32,151 nucleotides of DNA from Acetofilamentum sp. (GCA_020722645.1 DYKL01000005.1:1-32151); one strand, 5' to 3'; counted from the stretch's first letter, positions 16,522 through 25,635 are shown. Made by a program: numbers and translations. Notes: a model not told the origin generated them from the sequence alone.

Positions 16522-18033
16522 ATGAACAATCTTTGTAAAATAAAAAATAACAACTCAATTTCTTTAAATTCGATACCTGTTTATAAATATTCCGATTTTT
16601 TTAGTAAAGTTGTAGATTTAATGGGTGATGATAACAAACATATTGTCAATTACTTTGCTATACCTGATAAAAATATATTTCGATTTATAGCTTTAATTGC
16701 CGATGATTCAAACAGCGACATAATTATTTTATCTCATATTTTAGAAGAAAATGATAAGAAAGAGTTAGCAGCATTAACCCCAAAAATTAACGCATTACAC
16801 ATATTTGAAAGAGAAATATTTGAAAACTACGGTATTAATTTTATCGGACATCCTTGGTTAAAACCGGTTCGTTTTCCAAAAAATCGCTACAACAAAGAAC
16901 TTCAAATTAACGATTATCCATTCTACAAAATTAACAGCAGTGAGCTGCACGAAGTAGGCGTAGGACCTATACACGCAGGCATTATAGAACCCGGACATTT
17001 CAGATTTATTTGTAACGGTGAAGATGTATTACATCTCGAAATTCAATTAGGCTGGCAACATAGAGGCATTGAAAAGCTAATGCTTGAAAAAAAACAACTT
17101 TTGCAACGAACAATTTTATCTGAATCAATTGCCGGTGATACTTCTGTCGGACATAGCCTTGCTTTTGCTCAAGTTATGGAAACTCTGGCTCAAATTGAGG
17201 TCAGCGAACAACTTAAAATTGAACGCTCATTAGCATTAGAATTAGAAAGAATAGCAATTCACGTAGGAGATATTTCTGCTCTTTGCACTGATGTTGCATA
17301 TAATCTTGGTGCAAATATTTTTGGTATTTTAAGAACTGGCATTATAAATTTCACACAATCCTGGTGCGGAAATCGCCTGGGTAAAAGTATGATACGTGTT
17401 GGCGGGATAAATCTTCCTTTCACTGAAAAACTTAAAATTTCATTATTAGATACTATCGCAAAATTTGAATTTCAATTTTTGGAATTAGCACATCATACTT
17501 ACAGGTTGCCAAGCGTAGAAAACCGCTTTGATAATATAGGAACTGTCTCGGAAAATCAAATCAGAAAAATTGGAGCAGTTGGTATGGCTGCAAGAATGGC
17601 TAATGTAAAACGCGACATCAGGCAATCTCATCCTTTTGCAGGATTTTTTAAATATCCCATAGAACCTGTTGTTTTGCCGAAGGGTGATGTTTTTTCAAGA
17701 TTTCTTTTAAGACGGAAAGAAATTAAAAGTTCAATTGCTTGGATAAAAAATATGTTTGAAAAAGAAAATTTTGATACACCTTCTGAAAAGCCCAAAACAA
17801 GCATTTCATTAATGCCACAAATGTTTGCTGTTTCGCTTACAGAAGGTTGGAGAGGCGAAATTTGTCATTGTGCAGTTACCGACCAAAATGGTGAAATTTG
17901 TTTTTATAAAATTAAAGACCCTTCAATGCACAACTGGAAAGCCCTTGAACTTTCGCTTCGAAATTTGGAAATATCTGATTTCCCGATAAATAACAAAAGT
18001 TATAATTTAAGTTACTGTGGTTTTGACCTTTAA
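16522..18033 (+). CDS. NuoCD/HyfG-like large subunit lacking the NiFe-site cysteines
   Basis: 503 residues. Residues about 20-125 form a NuoC-like (30 kDa) domain with ALHIFEREIFENYGINFIGH. From about 145 to the end is a NuoD/hydrogenase-large-subunit domain with GPIHAGIIEPGHFRF, LGWQHRGIEKL and LELERIAIHVGD. In HycE-type enzymes the next segment is ERVCGICSFAHS; here it is ESIAGDTSVGHS, so both cysteines of the first NiFe motif are Ala204 and Thr207. The second motif, DPCxxC near the C-terminus, is replaced by NLSYCGFDL, the last nine residues, with one out-of-register Cys499. The C-terminal maturation tail is also absent. The protein therefore should not bind the NiFe centre and fits the Ehr-type relatives of hydrogenase and complex I. 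Confidence 0.88.
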   Translation: MNNLCKIKNNNSISLNSIPVYKYSDFFSKVVDLMGDDNKHIVNYFAIPDKNIFRFIALIADDSNSDIIILSHILEENDKKELAALTPKINALHIFEREIFENYGINFIGHPWLKPVRFPKNRYNKELQINDYPFYKINSSELHEVGVGPIHAGIIEPGHFRFICNGEDVLHLEIQLGWQHRGIEKLMLEKKQLLQRTILSESIAGDTSVGHSLAFAQVMETLAQIEVSEQLKIERSLALELERIAIHVGDISALCTDVAYNLGANIFGILRTGIINFTQSWCGNRLGKSMIRVGGINLPFTEKLKISLLDTIAKFEFQFLELAHHTYRLPSVENRFDNIGTVSENQIRKIGAVGMAARMANVKRDIRQSHPFAGFFKYPIEPVVLPKGDVFSRFLLRRKEIKSSIAWIKNMFEKENFDTPSEKPKTSISLMPQMFAVSLTEGWRGEICHCAVTDQNGEICFYKIKDPSMHNWKALELSLRNLEISDFPINNKSYNLSYCGFDL

Positions 18034-18044
18034 AATTATCAAAA

Positions 18045-18788
18045 ATGCTCGAAGAAATAAAAATAATGATTCATAACGGGAAACAATTCATTCCTGACGT
18101 TAGAACATCAAAAGTATCAGAAACATTCAGAGGAAGACCTGTAATTACAAACGCTGTTGTTGATGAACAAAAACTTGTAGAACTTTGTCCCACTTCAGCA
18201 ATTTCATCTCATCCTTTGTCAATTGATTTAAAAAAATGTATTTTTTGCGGAGAATGTGCTTTTCGATTTCCCGAAAAAATTAAATTTACTAATGATTATA
18301 AATTATCTTCAAACAATCCCGATAATTTAATTATTAAAGAAGGTCAAACCGGACCAATTATGTTTGACCCTTCGATTGTAAGAAACGAAATTAAAAAAAT
18401 ATTTAAAAGTTCATTGAAATTAAGACAAGTATGTGCCGGTGGCGATAATTCTGCTGAATATGAGCTAAACGCTTCTGGCAATGCAAACTTTGATATGGGG
18501 CGTTTCGGAATTGAGTTTGTAGCTTCACCAAGACACGCTGACGGAATTTTAGTAACAGGACCTATCAGTGAGAATATGGCGGAAGCACTTGAAATTGCAT
18601 ATAAAGCGACTCCTGAACCAAAATTATTCATTTTATGCGGTGTTGATGCTATCAGCGGCGGTATTTTTGCCGATAGCAAAGCCCTGAACAGAAATTTTTT
18701 AAAAAAAGTAAAGGTTGATTTATACATTCCGGGCAATCCACCTCACCCGTTAAATATAATCAACGGACTTTTGAATTTTATAAACTAA
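18045..18788 (+). CDS. Fused ferredoxin / NuoB-like small subunit without proximal cluster ligands
   Basis: 247 residues. The N-terminal part (about 25-85) is a reduced two-cluster ferredoxin. The first CxxCxxC is missing and the last cysteine is Phe75, but Cys48 (LCPTSAI) with Cys65, Cys68 and Cys71 (CIFCGEC) can form one [4Fe-4S] cluster. From about 120 on it is a hydrogenase small subunit (NuoB/HycG type) with RFGIEFVASPRHADGILVTG. All four proximal-cluster cysteines of HycG are replaced: CNGC is DNSA (134-137), the Cys of GxCxxSGG is Asp201, and that of PGCPP is Asn231. Cys130 and Cys198 lie near the lost sites. This is the last gene of the operon and corresponds to separate HyfH and HyfI proteins in E. 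coli. Confidence 0.85.
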   Translation: MLEEIKIMIHNGKQFIPDVRTSKVSETFRGRPVITNAVVDEQKLVELCPTSAISSHPLSIDLKKCIFCGECAFRFPEKIKFTNDYKLSSNNPDNLIIKEGQTGPIMFDPSIVRNEIKKIFKSSLKLRQVCAGGDNSAEYELNASGNANFDMGRFGIEFVASPRHADGILVTGPISENMAEALEIAYKATPEPKLFILCGVDAISGGIFADSKALNRNFLKKVKVDLYIPGNPPHPLNIINGLLNFIN

Positions 18789-18802
18789 AAAAATATAAAT
18801 TT

Positions 18803-19558
18803 CTAAGGCTTTGCCACAACAAAAACAGATGAAAACATTTCAGGTTTAATTTTGGCAAGAATATTATGAATTTTTTTACCGAAAAACAAAGTACCTGTTG
18901 GAGCCGGAACTTTTTTTACTTCTCCATATCCGCAATAATTTTTAAGCATATTTGTTAATGAGCGAAATGTAAAATAATGCAAATGCCCGTTATCAAAAAA
19001 CTTCACAGGTTTTCCTTTGTAAGATATCAAACCTTCATTATTAGATGCTGTCGAAGGAAATCTGCCTCTCAAAAGTTTTAATCTATGACCAATATCGGCA
19101 ACATTTGGCGTTTCAATGAAAACAAAACCTTTCGTTTTAAGAAGCTTTTTCACTTCTTTCATCGCAGAGATAGGATCTAAAAGATGTTCTATCAATGCAA
19201 GCATAATAACAGCATCAAATTGTCCTGTTTCTTCAGCTTTGAAATTTTCTATATCAAGTTCTTTAACTTCTAATTTCTCGCTTTTAACGTTATTTTTTAT
19301 GCTTTGTAATCGAGGTGCTGATAAATCTGTTGCAACATATCTTTTTATTTCTGGATTGCTAATTAACAAGCTATTTACTAACGTACCATTTCCGGCACCT
19401 AATTCTAAAATTTCACCGCCAATTTTATTGTCAACAAAATATTTAATACAAGCCTGTGAACGGTTTACCGGATTTTTGGTGTATTTAAAAACCGGTAGTT
19501 CTTTTTTTTCAGCGTCATCACTGTAATGAGCCTCATAAAATTCTTTCAATTTGTCCAT
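18803..19558 (-). CDS. Class I SAM-dependent methyltransferase
   Basis: 251 residues. The SAM-binding motif I is GEILELGAGNGTL (about 48-60), followed by an acidic motif after VATDLSAPR, and motif IV/post-IV in FDAVIMLALIEHLLDPISAM and LLKTKGFVFIETPN. This is the Methyltransf_23/UbiE-like group often found with surface polysaccharide or quinone genes. The substrate cannot be told; the HLHYFTFRSLTNML segment is typical of glycan-associated members. It is the last gene of a minus-strand set, 16 bp after an unknown small protein, and converges on the hydrogenase-like operon with 14 bp between stops and no visible terminator. Confidence 0.88.
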   Translation of the reverse strand: MDKLKEFYEAHYSDDAEKKELPVFKYTKNPVNRSQACIKYFVDNKIGGEILELGAGNGTLVNSLLISNPEIKRYVATDLSAPRLQSIKNNVKSEKLEVKELDIENFKAEETGQFDAVIMLALIEHLLDPISAMKEVKKLLKTKGFVFIETPNVADIGHRLKLLRGRFPSTASNNEGLISYKGKPVKFFDNGHLHYFTFRSLTNMLKNYCGYGEVKKVPAPTGTLFFGKKIHNILAKIKPEMFSSVFVVAKP

Positions 19559-19574
19559 TTTATCTTTAATAATG

Positions 19575-19823
19575 TTAAATAATATTTTTTATAAAATCTT
19601 CATATTCTTCTTCTTTCATTAAGAATTCCTCAAACTCTTCCTGACAGATTTTTTCTTCTGTTATGCAAAGTTCAAATATATTTACTGATATATCTTCTCT
19701 TTTTTTGATAATAAATCCGTCACGAAAAAAAAAGTAAAAGTAACCATAATGATAATGTCCGGATTTGTATTCTTTTCCGGAGATTAAAAGAATTATAATT
19801 TTTTTTGCTTCGTCTTTTGTCAT
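19575..19823 (-). CDS. Hypothetical 82-residue protein
   Basis: I do not recognise a family. The protein is rich in aromatic residues in the middle (HYHYGYFYFFF) and very acidic at the end (EEFEEFLMKEEEYEDF). It has no signal peptide, membrane helix or metal motif. It is likely real: its ATG lies 3 bp after the stop of the giant secreted protein gene and its stop lies 16 bp before the methyltransferase, so it fills the gap in the minus-strand operon. Predicted location is the cytoplasm. Confidence 0.6.
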   Translation of the reverse strand: MTKDEAKKIIILLISGKEYKSGHYHYGYFYFFFRDGFIIKKREDISVNIFELCITEEKICQEEFEEFLMKEEEYEDFIKNII

Positions 19824-19826
19824 AAA

Positions 19827-22800
19827 TTATTGTTTAGCAGACACAACAGCAGCACTTTTGTATATTTCAACATCACCATCCAGATTAAAAATTTTTACAA
19901 CAACGGCATATATACCAATTCTAACTTTAGCACTATTTTCATCAAGCCCGTCCCAAATCCAGAAACCTTCGGCGGCAATATACTCATCATTTACAAGTTC
20001 TCTTACTAATCTGCCGTTTTTATCAAAAATCATAACAGTTGCCAAATAGCCACCTTGCGGGAAATTGTAATGAATGTATAATTCATCATCATATCCATCA
20101 TTGTCAGGTGAAATTACTTCGGGTTCAAGCATAATTGTTCCGCTTAAATAAACACTGTCCAAATTTATGTATTGAGAATTTTTCAATCCCGGTGTAGCAA
20201 AACCTGCATTAGCAGATGCAGAATGCCAGTTTGTACTGTCTTGTGCCGGTCTGTTAAAGTCAATTCTTTCTAGTGAAACGCCACTTTGATCAGTGATAAG
20301 ACCAAAATGAAAATTTTCGTTATATCTAAATTCATCAATAATGGTGTCGTTTTCATCATAAATAACAACTGTACCTTCATCATCAGGATATGAAGGCATT
20401 GAAGATAGCTCAATAAATTTACCTCCGTAACTATAAATTCCCTGAACATTTGCTGTATCTGTTGTTATTACCAAATATTCGTTTGGCATCAGCAAGTAAT
20501 TATTTTGCGATATTTTGTAAGGACTTTCAATCAACCCCTCTTCATCTCTTTTTGCTATTCTTAAATCCAACATATTTATCGGATAAATAGAACGATTATA
20601 TAATTCAACAAAATCTACGCAACTTGTGTATGGGTTGAATAAAACTTCGTTAATAACAACATCATTAACTTTTGCTTTGTAGAAAATGAATTCAAGGACA
20701 GCATTTTCCATAATATTTCCATTAACATCTTCAATATTTGCAATGCTTAACTGATATGTCTCTCCGTCTGTAAAATCAGTGCTGAACTGCAAAAATATCA
20801 AAGAAGGATCTTCTGTTCCTCGAACAACGTAATTTGGAGTTCCTATAGAATTATCAACAGTATAATTATCTTTATTTAAACTGCTTGCATAATCAACTTC
20901 TTCTGAAAATTTTACCTGTAACTGGTTTTGATTTAAAACCCAAACATATTCGGGGTGAATTAAATAATAAGTAAAATCATAATCTGTTGCTTCAATTGTG
21001 TTTCCGCAGTCATCTGTTACATTTGTAATTTGCAAAGTAGTTGATTGTTGATCAACAAATTGAGTATCAAAAAATAAATTTACAGTTGAATAACTTGTAT
21101 CAACAAGACTGACACTCACCGGATTACCTATTCCAACGACATTGTAATTAGAAACATCTAAACCACTTGTAAAAGAAACACTTTTTGAAAACTGAACAAT
21201 AAGTCTGTTTGATGATTTTACTATCACTTTAACTAATTTAATTCCATTAGTATCGGCATTAATTTTATAAACAGAATTATCATTTCCCGGAGTACCTCCT
21301 TTAATATCAACCGAAGCAGCCCAGTTGTAAGAATTTTCACAGAAATTAAACGGGTCAATTTTTTCTAATGACCATCCACCGTCATCTTTTTCTTCATCAT
21401 TATACCAAGCGTCTGAATATCTAACGTGATAAATTAAATTATCTCTGTTATCATAAATCAACAATTCTTTGCCACTTTGAGTTAAATCAGTAGTTCCAAG
21501 AATTGGAACCGTTGTTCCGTAATCATCAATTAAAGTTGCGTTTTCTTCTGTACACATCAACAAAAAGCCATTTGATGGGATTTTTACCGATGGAAAAACT
21601 CTTTCACTTTGAGATTCCGCTTTAAATATCCAGTCCGAAAGCCAAATATCGTAAGCTGTTGTGTTAAACAGTTCAACATATTGTGCTTCCGGTAATCCTA
21701 GAGGAGCTGGATTATAATCCAACATCATTTCGTTTATCACAATATCAAAAGGTTGTGCTATATGATAAGTAAATGGAATACTTGCAGAAACCATCGTGTT
21801 TCCATTAACATCAGTCAAACCGGACATATCTAAAAGATATTCCTGATTTTCTACAAATTCCTCTGAAAAAAGTAAATGAACAATACTTGTATCATTTGCA
21901 TCTCTTGTAACTACTATAGGATTTCCGATACCATTATTTACTGAATAATTCAAATAGTTTTGAGCAGATTGTAATTCAACAGGTTCAGAAAAATACACTT
22001 TAAGTTGAGTAGATGATTTTGGTTCGACATCAACAGGATTTATCAATTCGTAGAAAAACGATAAGGTTGTGTCAGGCATCTCATTTCCACAGTAATCGTT
22101 TATGTTTGAAATAACTAATTGATTGTTGCTAAAAAGAAAATGATCTAAAAAATGGAGCCATACAATTGAATTATCTGATTCATCTACTAATATCGAAAAC
22201 GGAATATCTTCACTGTTCAATATATAATTTATTAAACTTAAAGCATAAGTAGTATCAACTGTTTCAGAATAATCAACAATAATATCGCAAGATGTTACAA
22301 GTGTAACACCTTCTATATAAGGAGCTTCTGTGTCTGGGTTAGAACCGTAAACTGAATTTACCATACAAGGAGTACCGCCGGTATAATTTTCACTTGCGTG
22401 CCAGTTATTAACCTGACTGCAAAAATTAAACGGGTCAATTCTTTCCATAGCCCAGCCACCATCGTCTTTATCTTCATCACCATACCACGTTTCAGGATCG
22501 TAAGTTATTTGTTCAACAATCTGACTGTTTTCATCACTTAAAATAATAGTTTTTCCTGTTGTTGAAGTCAAATAAGATTCATTTAGAACAGGAATTGTAG
22601 TTCCATAAGGAGAAAATAAAGATTCAGCTTCTTCTACGCAAATAACCGCATATTCACCCGAGCTAAGTTGTACATTTGGGAAAGTAAGCAAATTATTATC
22701 TCCGATTTGTAAAGTCCAGTTTGTTAAGTCTATTTCATAATTTGAAACATTCAGTATTTCAATATATTTATTTGCCGGTAGTGCGACAGGAGCAGGGTTT

Positions 22801-25571
22801 ACATCAACCATCAGTTCATTAACCACAATATCATATCTTTTAACGATATAGAATACAAATTCATAATCAGTAGATTCAATAATATTTCCGTAGATATCCT
22901 CTATGTTTTCGATATGAATGATGTATGATTGCTCATTTACAAAAGAGGATCCAAAAGTCAGATGAACAAGGTTCTTGTTTTCTTCGTCAATTAAAACAGT
23001 TAAAGGATTACCGATTGAATTATCCACAATGTAATTTGTTAATTGAACGGCTGTCGTTGAATCAATTTGCTTTGAAAAATAAATATCAATTTTCTTGTAA
23101 GAAATACATCTTATATATGAAACAGTTAAATTCTCCCAATAGAAGGTTTCATTAGCTTCAGCTATAATGTTGCCATCAATATCTTCGACATTGTTAATTG
23201 TAATTGTATATTCGGTATTTTCCTGAAAGTCAGAGATGAAAGTTAAATCTACAATTCGTTTATCAGCAGAATTTCTTAACGCAACTGAAGGATTTCCGAT
23301 AGAATTATCTACAAAGTAATTTGAAAGTGTTTCTGATGAAGTTTTATCAACGTCTTCATTAAATTCTAATCTGATATTATTTGGTGAAATAACTTCCAAA
23401 TTTGACAAAAAAGGAGGCTCTGTGTCCGGAATAGGAGGTCCTACATAAATATCATCTAACCATAAAAGAACATCTCCTGTTTTTGTATAATTATAATTCA
23501 CTCCAAAATAAGAAGCATCTGTAAATGTATTGTCAAATCCTATTCCGTAAGAAATAAGATTATTAAAACTACCATCTTCATCAATTTTAATTTCCCAATC
23601 ACCTGTAATTGATCTTGAAACAACAATAGAAATAGGTAAATTTTCATCTATATTTTTCCAATCAAAAGTAGTACTAATAATTGCTTCCGGTGTACCATTT
23701 GTAATTTTGCAGAGTTTGACCAAATCGTCTGTTCCAACTAAATTAACCCCCACAACGTAACCATTAATCGTTCCACCGTTTTGCATTTGCTGATAATCCG
23801 CATCAGCCATAATAAAAACATTCCAGTTGTTTGTAGAGGAAGGGTCAGCATAACCATATTTCACTTGAAATTGCCAAACAGAAGAGTCGGCTGTAACATC
23901 AAAACCACTCATTGCAAAACTTATTTTATCTGTGTAATTATCAGTTACATCAGTATCAAAAATATGGTGCAATGAATAAATTCCGTTTATAGGTTCAATA
24001 TCAGAAGCTGCCCAATGACCTGAATTACTTTCTGTCCATCCTACAATATTTCCATCTTCAAAATCATCATTTAAAAAATAAACAAAATCACTGCAACTGA
24101 TATCAGAAGTTGTTGCACTTGTCAATCCTGATGATTCGGCTAAAATTGAAAAATTTTCAATAACATTATATTGCAAATCAGTCCAAGTATATTCACCTGA
24201 GACTAAATTTTGTGTTAATCCTGAAGCAGAAGTTAAATTACCTGTTCCTGTATTTAAAGACAAAGTAACCGAGTTACTATAATCTTCGTCTTTATTTCCA
24301 TTTATATCTGTTGCATTTACAACCAAGCTAAAATTTTGATTTTGTTCTACAATTAATGGAGGATTAGAAAAATTTAATTTTGTAGCTTCAATAGCAACAA
24401 AAATATCTCCGCTTTGCACAATGCCTGAACCAAAAGAAGAGCCCGAAACATCGCAAACTATGTCGTTATAATCAAGTTTGAAATCAAGAGTATCATTATC
24501 ACTGATTGCAGATAAATCAGTTTTTAACCAGACGTAAAGTTGATAATTTTCGGTGGTATTATCTCCAACGTTTATAAAACCGGCTTGTGAAAAACTAATT
24601 CCGGTTGAATTTACAACACCGTCAATTCCTGTTGTTAAGTCAGTCCCAAAAAGTTTTGCACCTGCTATTACGTTTGTCCAATCTGAAATATTGTTTAAAG
24701 TTCCTTGTGAAATAGTCAGATTATTGATAATTGTCGATAAACCGTCAGATGTCCCGAGGTCTGTTAATTGAAAATCCAATACTTCTAATCCATCAGCACT
24801 ATTTACAAGAGAAGAAATTGAAACCGGTTCAACATTAGTACCGGCACTGACTTGTGAATCATCATTATTTCCAGCGGTACCCATGATTGAAACATCATCA
24901 ATCCATAGTTTTAAATCTTGTGAAGAACTATATTCATAGAAAAAACCGAAATAATTTGCAGTAATATGATCTGTATTAACAACTGAAGAACCTATTTGAA
25001 CTAAATTATCAAAACCACCATTAGTATCAATAAAAACTGTCCACTCTCCAGATGCTGTTCTTGAAACTTGAAAACCAACAATCGTTGAAGTTGTTATATT
25101 AACTTCCCAATTAAAATGAGTGTTTATAACCTCAGAGCCGCTACCAGACGTAACTTTCCAAATGCGTATTGTATCATCAGAACCAGAATAATTAACTCCT
25201 ACTGCATATCCATTAGCTGTACCGGATGTAAACATTTGGTTTGCATCTGCGTCAGAAAACAAAAAACAAGCCCAGTCATTTGAACTTGAGGGAGCATATC
25301 CGTGTTTAACCTGAAATTGCCAAGTTGTTGTTCCATTTAAAATATTAACATTTGGGAAGTTTATTGAAATTTGGTCATGCCCTGATGCTGAATTATCATA
25401 AGCATGATGTAAAGAATAAATCCCATTTAAAGGATTAATATTGCTGGCTTCCCAGTGGTCTGTTTCACTTTGACTCCAATCCGAAATATCATCATCTTCA
25501 AAATTATCGCTTAATTGAGAAAAAGCGAATAATGGGAAAAAAAAACTTAGAAGGAAAATAATTTTTTTCAT
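19827..25571 (-). CDS. Giant secreted protein with lamin-tail and Ig-like repeats
   Basis: 1914 residues. A signal peptide (1-18, ending FAFSQ) precedes two related LamG-like domains (about 20-232 and 500-720; both contain W-A-(A/S)-x-(D/I)-I-x-P-(L/I)-NGIYSLHH-like segments). Six SbsA/Big_5-type Ig-like repeats follow (near 724, 815, 1080, 1170, 1437, 1537), several with the signature NY-x-VDNSIGNP. Three lamin-tail domains are inserted between them (from about 910, 1275 and 1635; VVINE...YVELFN...). The C-terminus (1819-1914) is FlgD-like, with ISPDNDGYDDELYI and WIWDGLDENSAKVRIGIYA. It is exported and probably surface-bound or released. Type IX secretion is plausible for this phylum, but I see no standard sorting tail. 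No catalytic domain is visible; an adhesive or matrix role is inference. Confidence 0.9.
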   Translation of the reverse strand: MKKIIFLLSFFFPLFAFSQLSDNFEDDDISDWSQSETDHWEASNINPLNGIYSLHHAYDNSASGHDQISINFPNVNILNGTTTWQFQVKHGYAPSSSNDWACFLFSDADANQMFTSGTANGYAVGVNYSGSDDTIRIWKVTSGSGSEVINTHFNWEVNITTSTIVGFQVSRTASGEWTVFIDTNGGFDNLVQIGSSVVNTDHITANYFGFFYEYSSSQDLKLWIDDVSIMGTAGNNDDSQVSAGTNVEPVSISSLVNSADGLEVLDFQLTDLGTSDGLSTIINNLTISQGTLNNISDWTNVIAGAKLFGTDLTTGIDGVVNSTGISFSQAGFINVGDNTTENYQLYVWLKTDLSAISDNDTLDFKLDYNDIVCDVSGSSFGSGIVQSGDIFVAIEATKLNFSNPPLIVEQNQNFSLVVNATDINGNKDEDYSNSVTLSLNTGTGNLTSASGLTQNLVSGEYTWTDLQYNVIENFSILAESSGLTSATTSDISCSDFVYFLNDDFEDGNIVGWTESNSGHWAASDIEPINGIYSLHHIFDTDVTDNYTDKISFAMSGFDVTADSSVWQFQVKYGYADPSSTNNWNVFIMADADYQQMQNGGTINGYVVGVNLVGTDDLVKLCKITNGTPEAIISTTFDWKNIDENLPISIVVSRSITGDWEIKIDEDGSFNNLISYGIGFDNTFTDASYFGVNYNYTKTGDVLLWLDDIYVGPPIPDTEPPFLSNLEVISPNNIRLEFNEDVDKTSSETLSNYFVDNSIGNPSVALRNSADKRIVDLTFISDFQENTEYTITINNVEDIDGNIIAEANETFYWENLTVSYIRCISYKKIDIYFSKQIDSTTAVQLTNYIVDNSIGNPLTVLIDEENKNLVHLTFGSSFVNEQSYIIHIENIEDIYGNIIESTDYEFVFYIVKRYDIVVNELMVDVNPAPVALPANKYIEILNVSNYEIDLTNWTLQIGDNNLLTFPNVQLSSGEYAVICVEEAESLFSPYGTTIPVLNESYLTSTTGKTIILSDENSQIVEQITYDPETWYGDEDKDDGGWAMERIDPFNFCSQVNNWHASENYTGGTPCMVNSVYGSNPDTEAPYIEGVTLVTSCDIIVDYSETVDTTYALSLINYILNSEDIPFSILVDESDNSIVWLHFLDHFLFSNNQLVISNINDYCGNEMPDTTLSFFYELINPVDVEPKSSTQLKVYFSEPVELQSAQNYLNYSVNNGIGNPIVVTRDANDTSIVHLLFSEEFVENQEYLLDMSGLTDVNGNTMVSASIPFTYHIAQPFDIVINEMMLDYNPAPLGLPEAQYVELFNTTAYDIWLSDWIFKAESQSERVFPSVKIPSNGFLLMCTEENATLIDDYGTTVPILGTTDLTQSGKELLIYDNRDNLIYHVRYSDAWYNDEEKDDGGWSLEKIDPFNFCENSYNWAASVDIKGGTPGNDNSVYKINADTNGIKLVKVIVKSSNRLIVQFSKSVSFTSGLDVSNYNVVGIGNPVSVSLVDTSYSTVNLFFDTQFVDQQSTTLQITNVTDDCGNTIEATDYDFTYYLIHPEYVWVLNQNQLQVKFSEEVDYASSLNKDNYTVDNSIGTPNYVVRGTEDPSLIFLQFSTDFTDGETYQLSIANIEDVNGNIMENAVLEFIFYKAKVNDVVINEVLFNPYTSCVDFVELYNRSIYPINMLDLRIAKRDEEGLIESPYKISQNNYLLMPNEYLVITTDTANVQGIYSYGGKFIELSSMPSYPDDEGTVVIYDENDTIIDEFRYNENFHFGLITDQSGVSLERIDFNRPAQDSTNWHSASANAGFATPGLKNSQYINLDSVYLSGTIMLEPEVISPDNDGYDDELYIHYNFPQGGYLATVMIFDKNGRLVRELVNDEYIAAEGFWIWDGLDENSAKVRIGIYAVVVKIFNLDGDVEIYKSAAVVSAKQ

Positions 25572-25609
25572 TATTGTAAATTTTTAAGAATATACTAAAA
25601 TAATTTTTA

Positions 25610-25635
25610 TAATTTTGTTCAAAATTACAAAATTA
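25610..25635. promoter_or_regulatory. Overlapping divergent promoter boxes between the giant protein gene and asd
   Basis: Plus strand: TAATTTTG at 25610-25617 could serve asd (ATG 42 bases on). Minus strand: the complements of 25620-25627 and 25628-25635 both read TAATTTTG, in position for the giant-protein gene. All match TAnnTTTG, but no convincing -33 TTTG accompanies them, and the region is very AT-rich. Confidence 0.35.

Noticed and set aside
18344..18736. Antisense open frames inside large genes (for example 18344-18736, 6838-7152, 12755-13111)
   Set aside because: They lie opposite well-supported conserved genes and show composition expected from reversed AT-rich coding sequence.
11544..18788. 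Functional [NiFe] hydrogenase or formate hydrogenlyase
   Set aside because: The large subunit lacks both cysteine pairs for NiFe, the small subunit lacks the proximal-cluster cysteines, and no maturation or formate dehydrogenase genes are in the window.
19827..20115. Clear type IX secretion sorting domain at the C-terminus of the giant protein
   Set aside because: The end is FlgD-like, finishing in YKSAAVVSAKQ. It does not show the usual short sorting tail or the typical type B gliding-motif ending, so I only call it exported.
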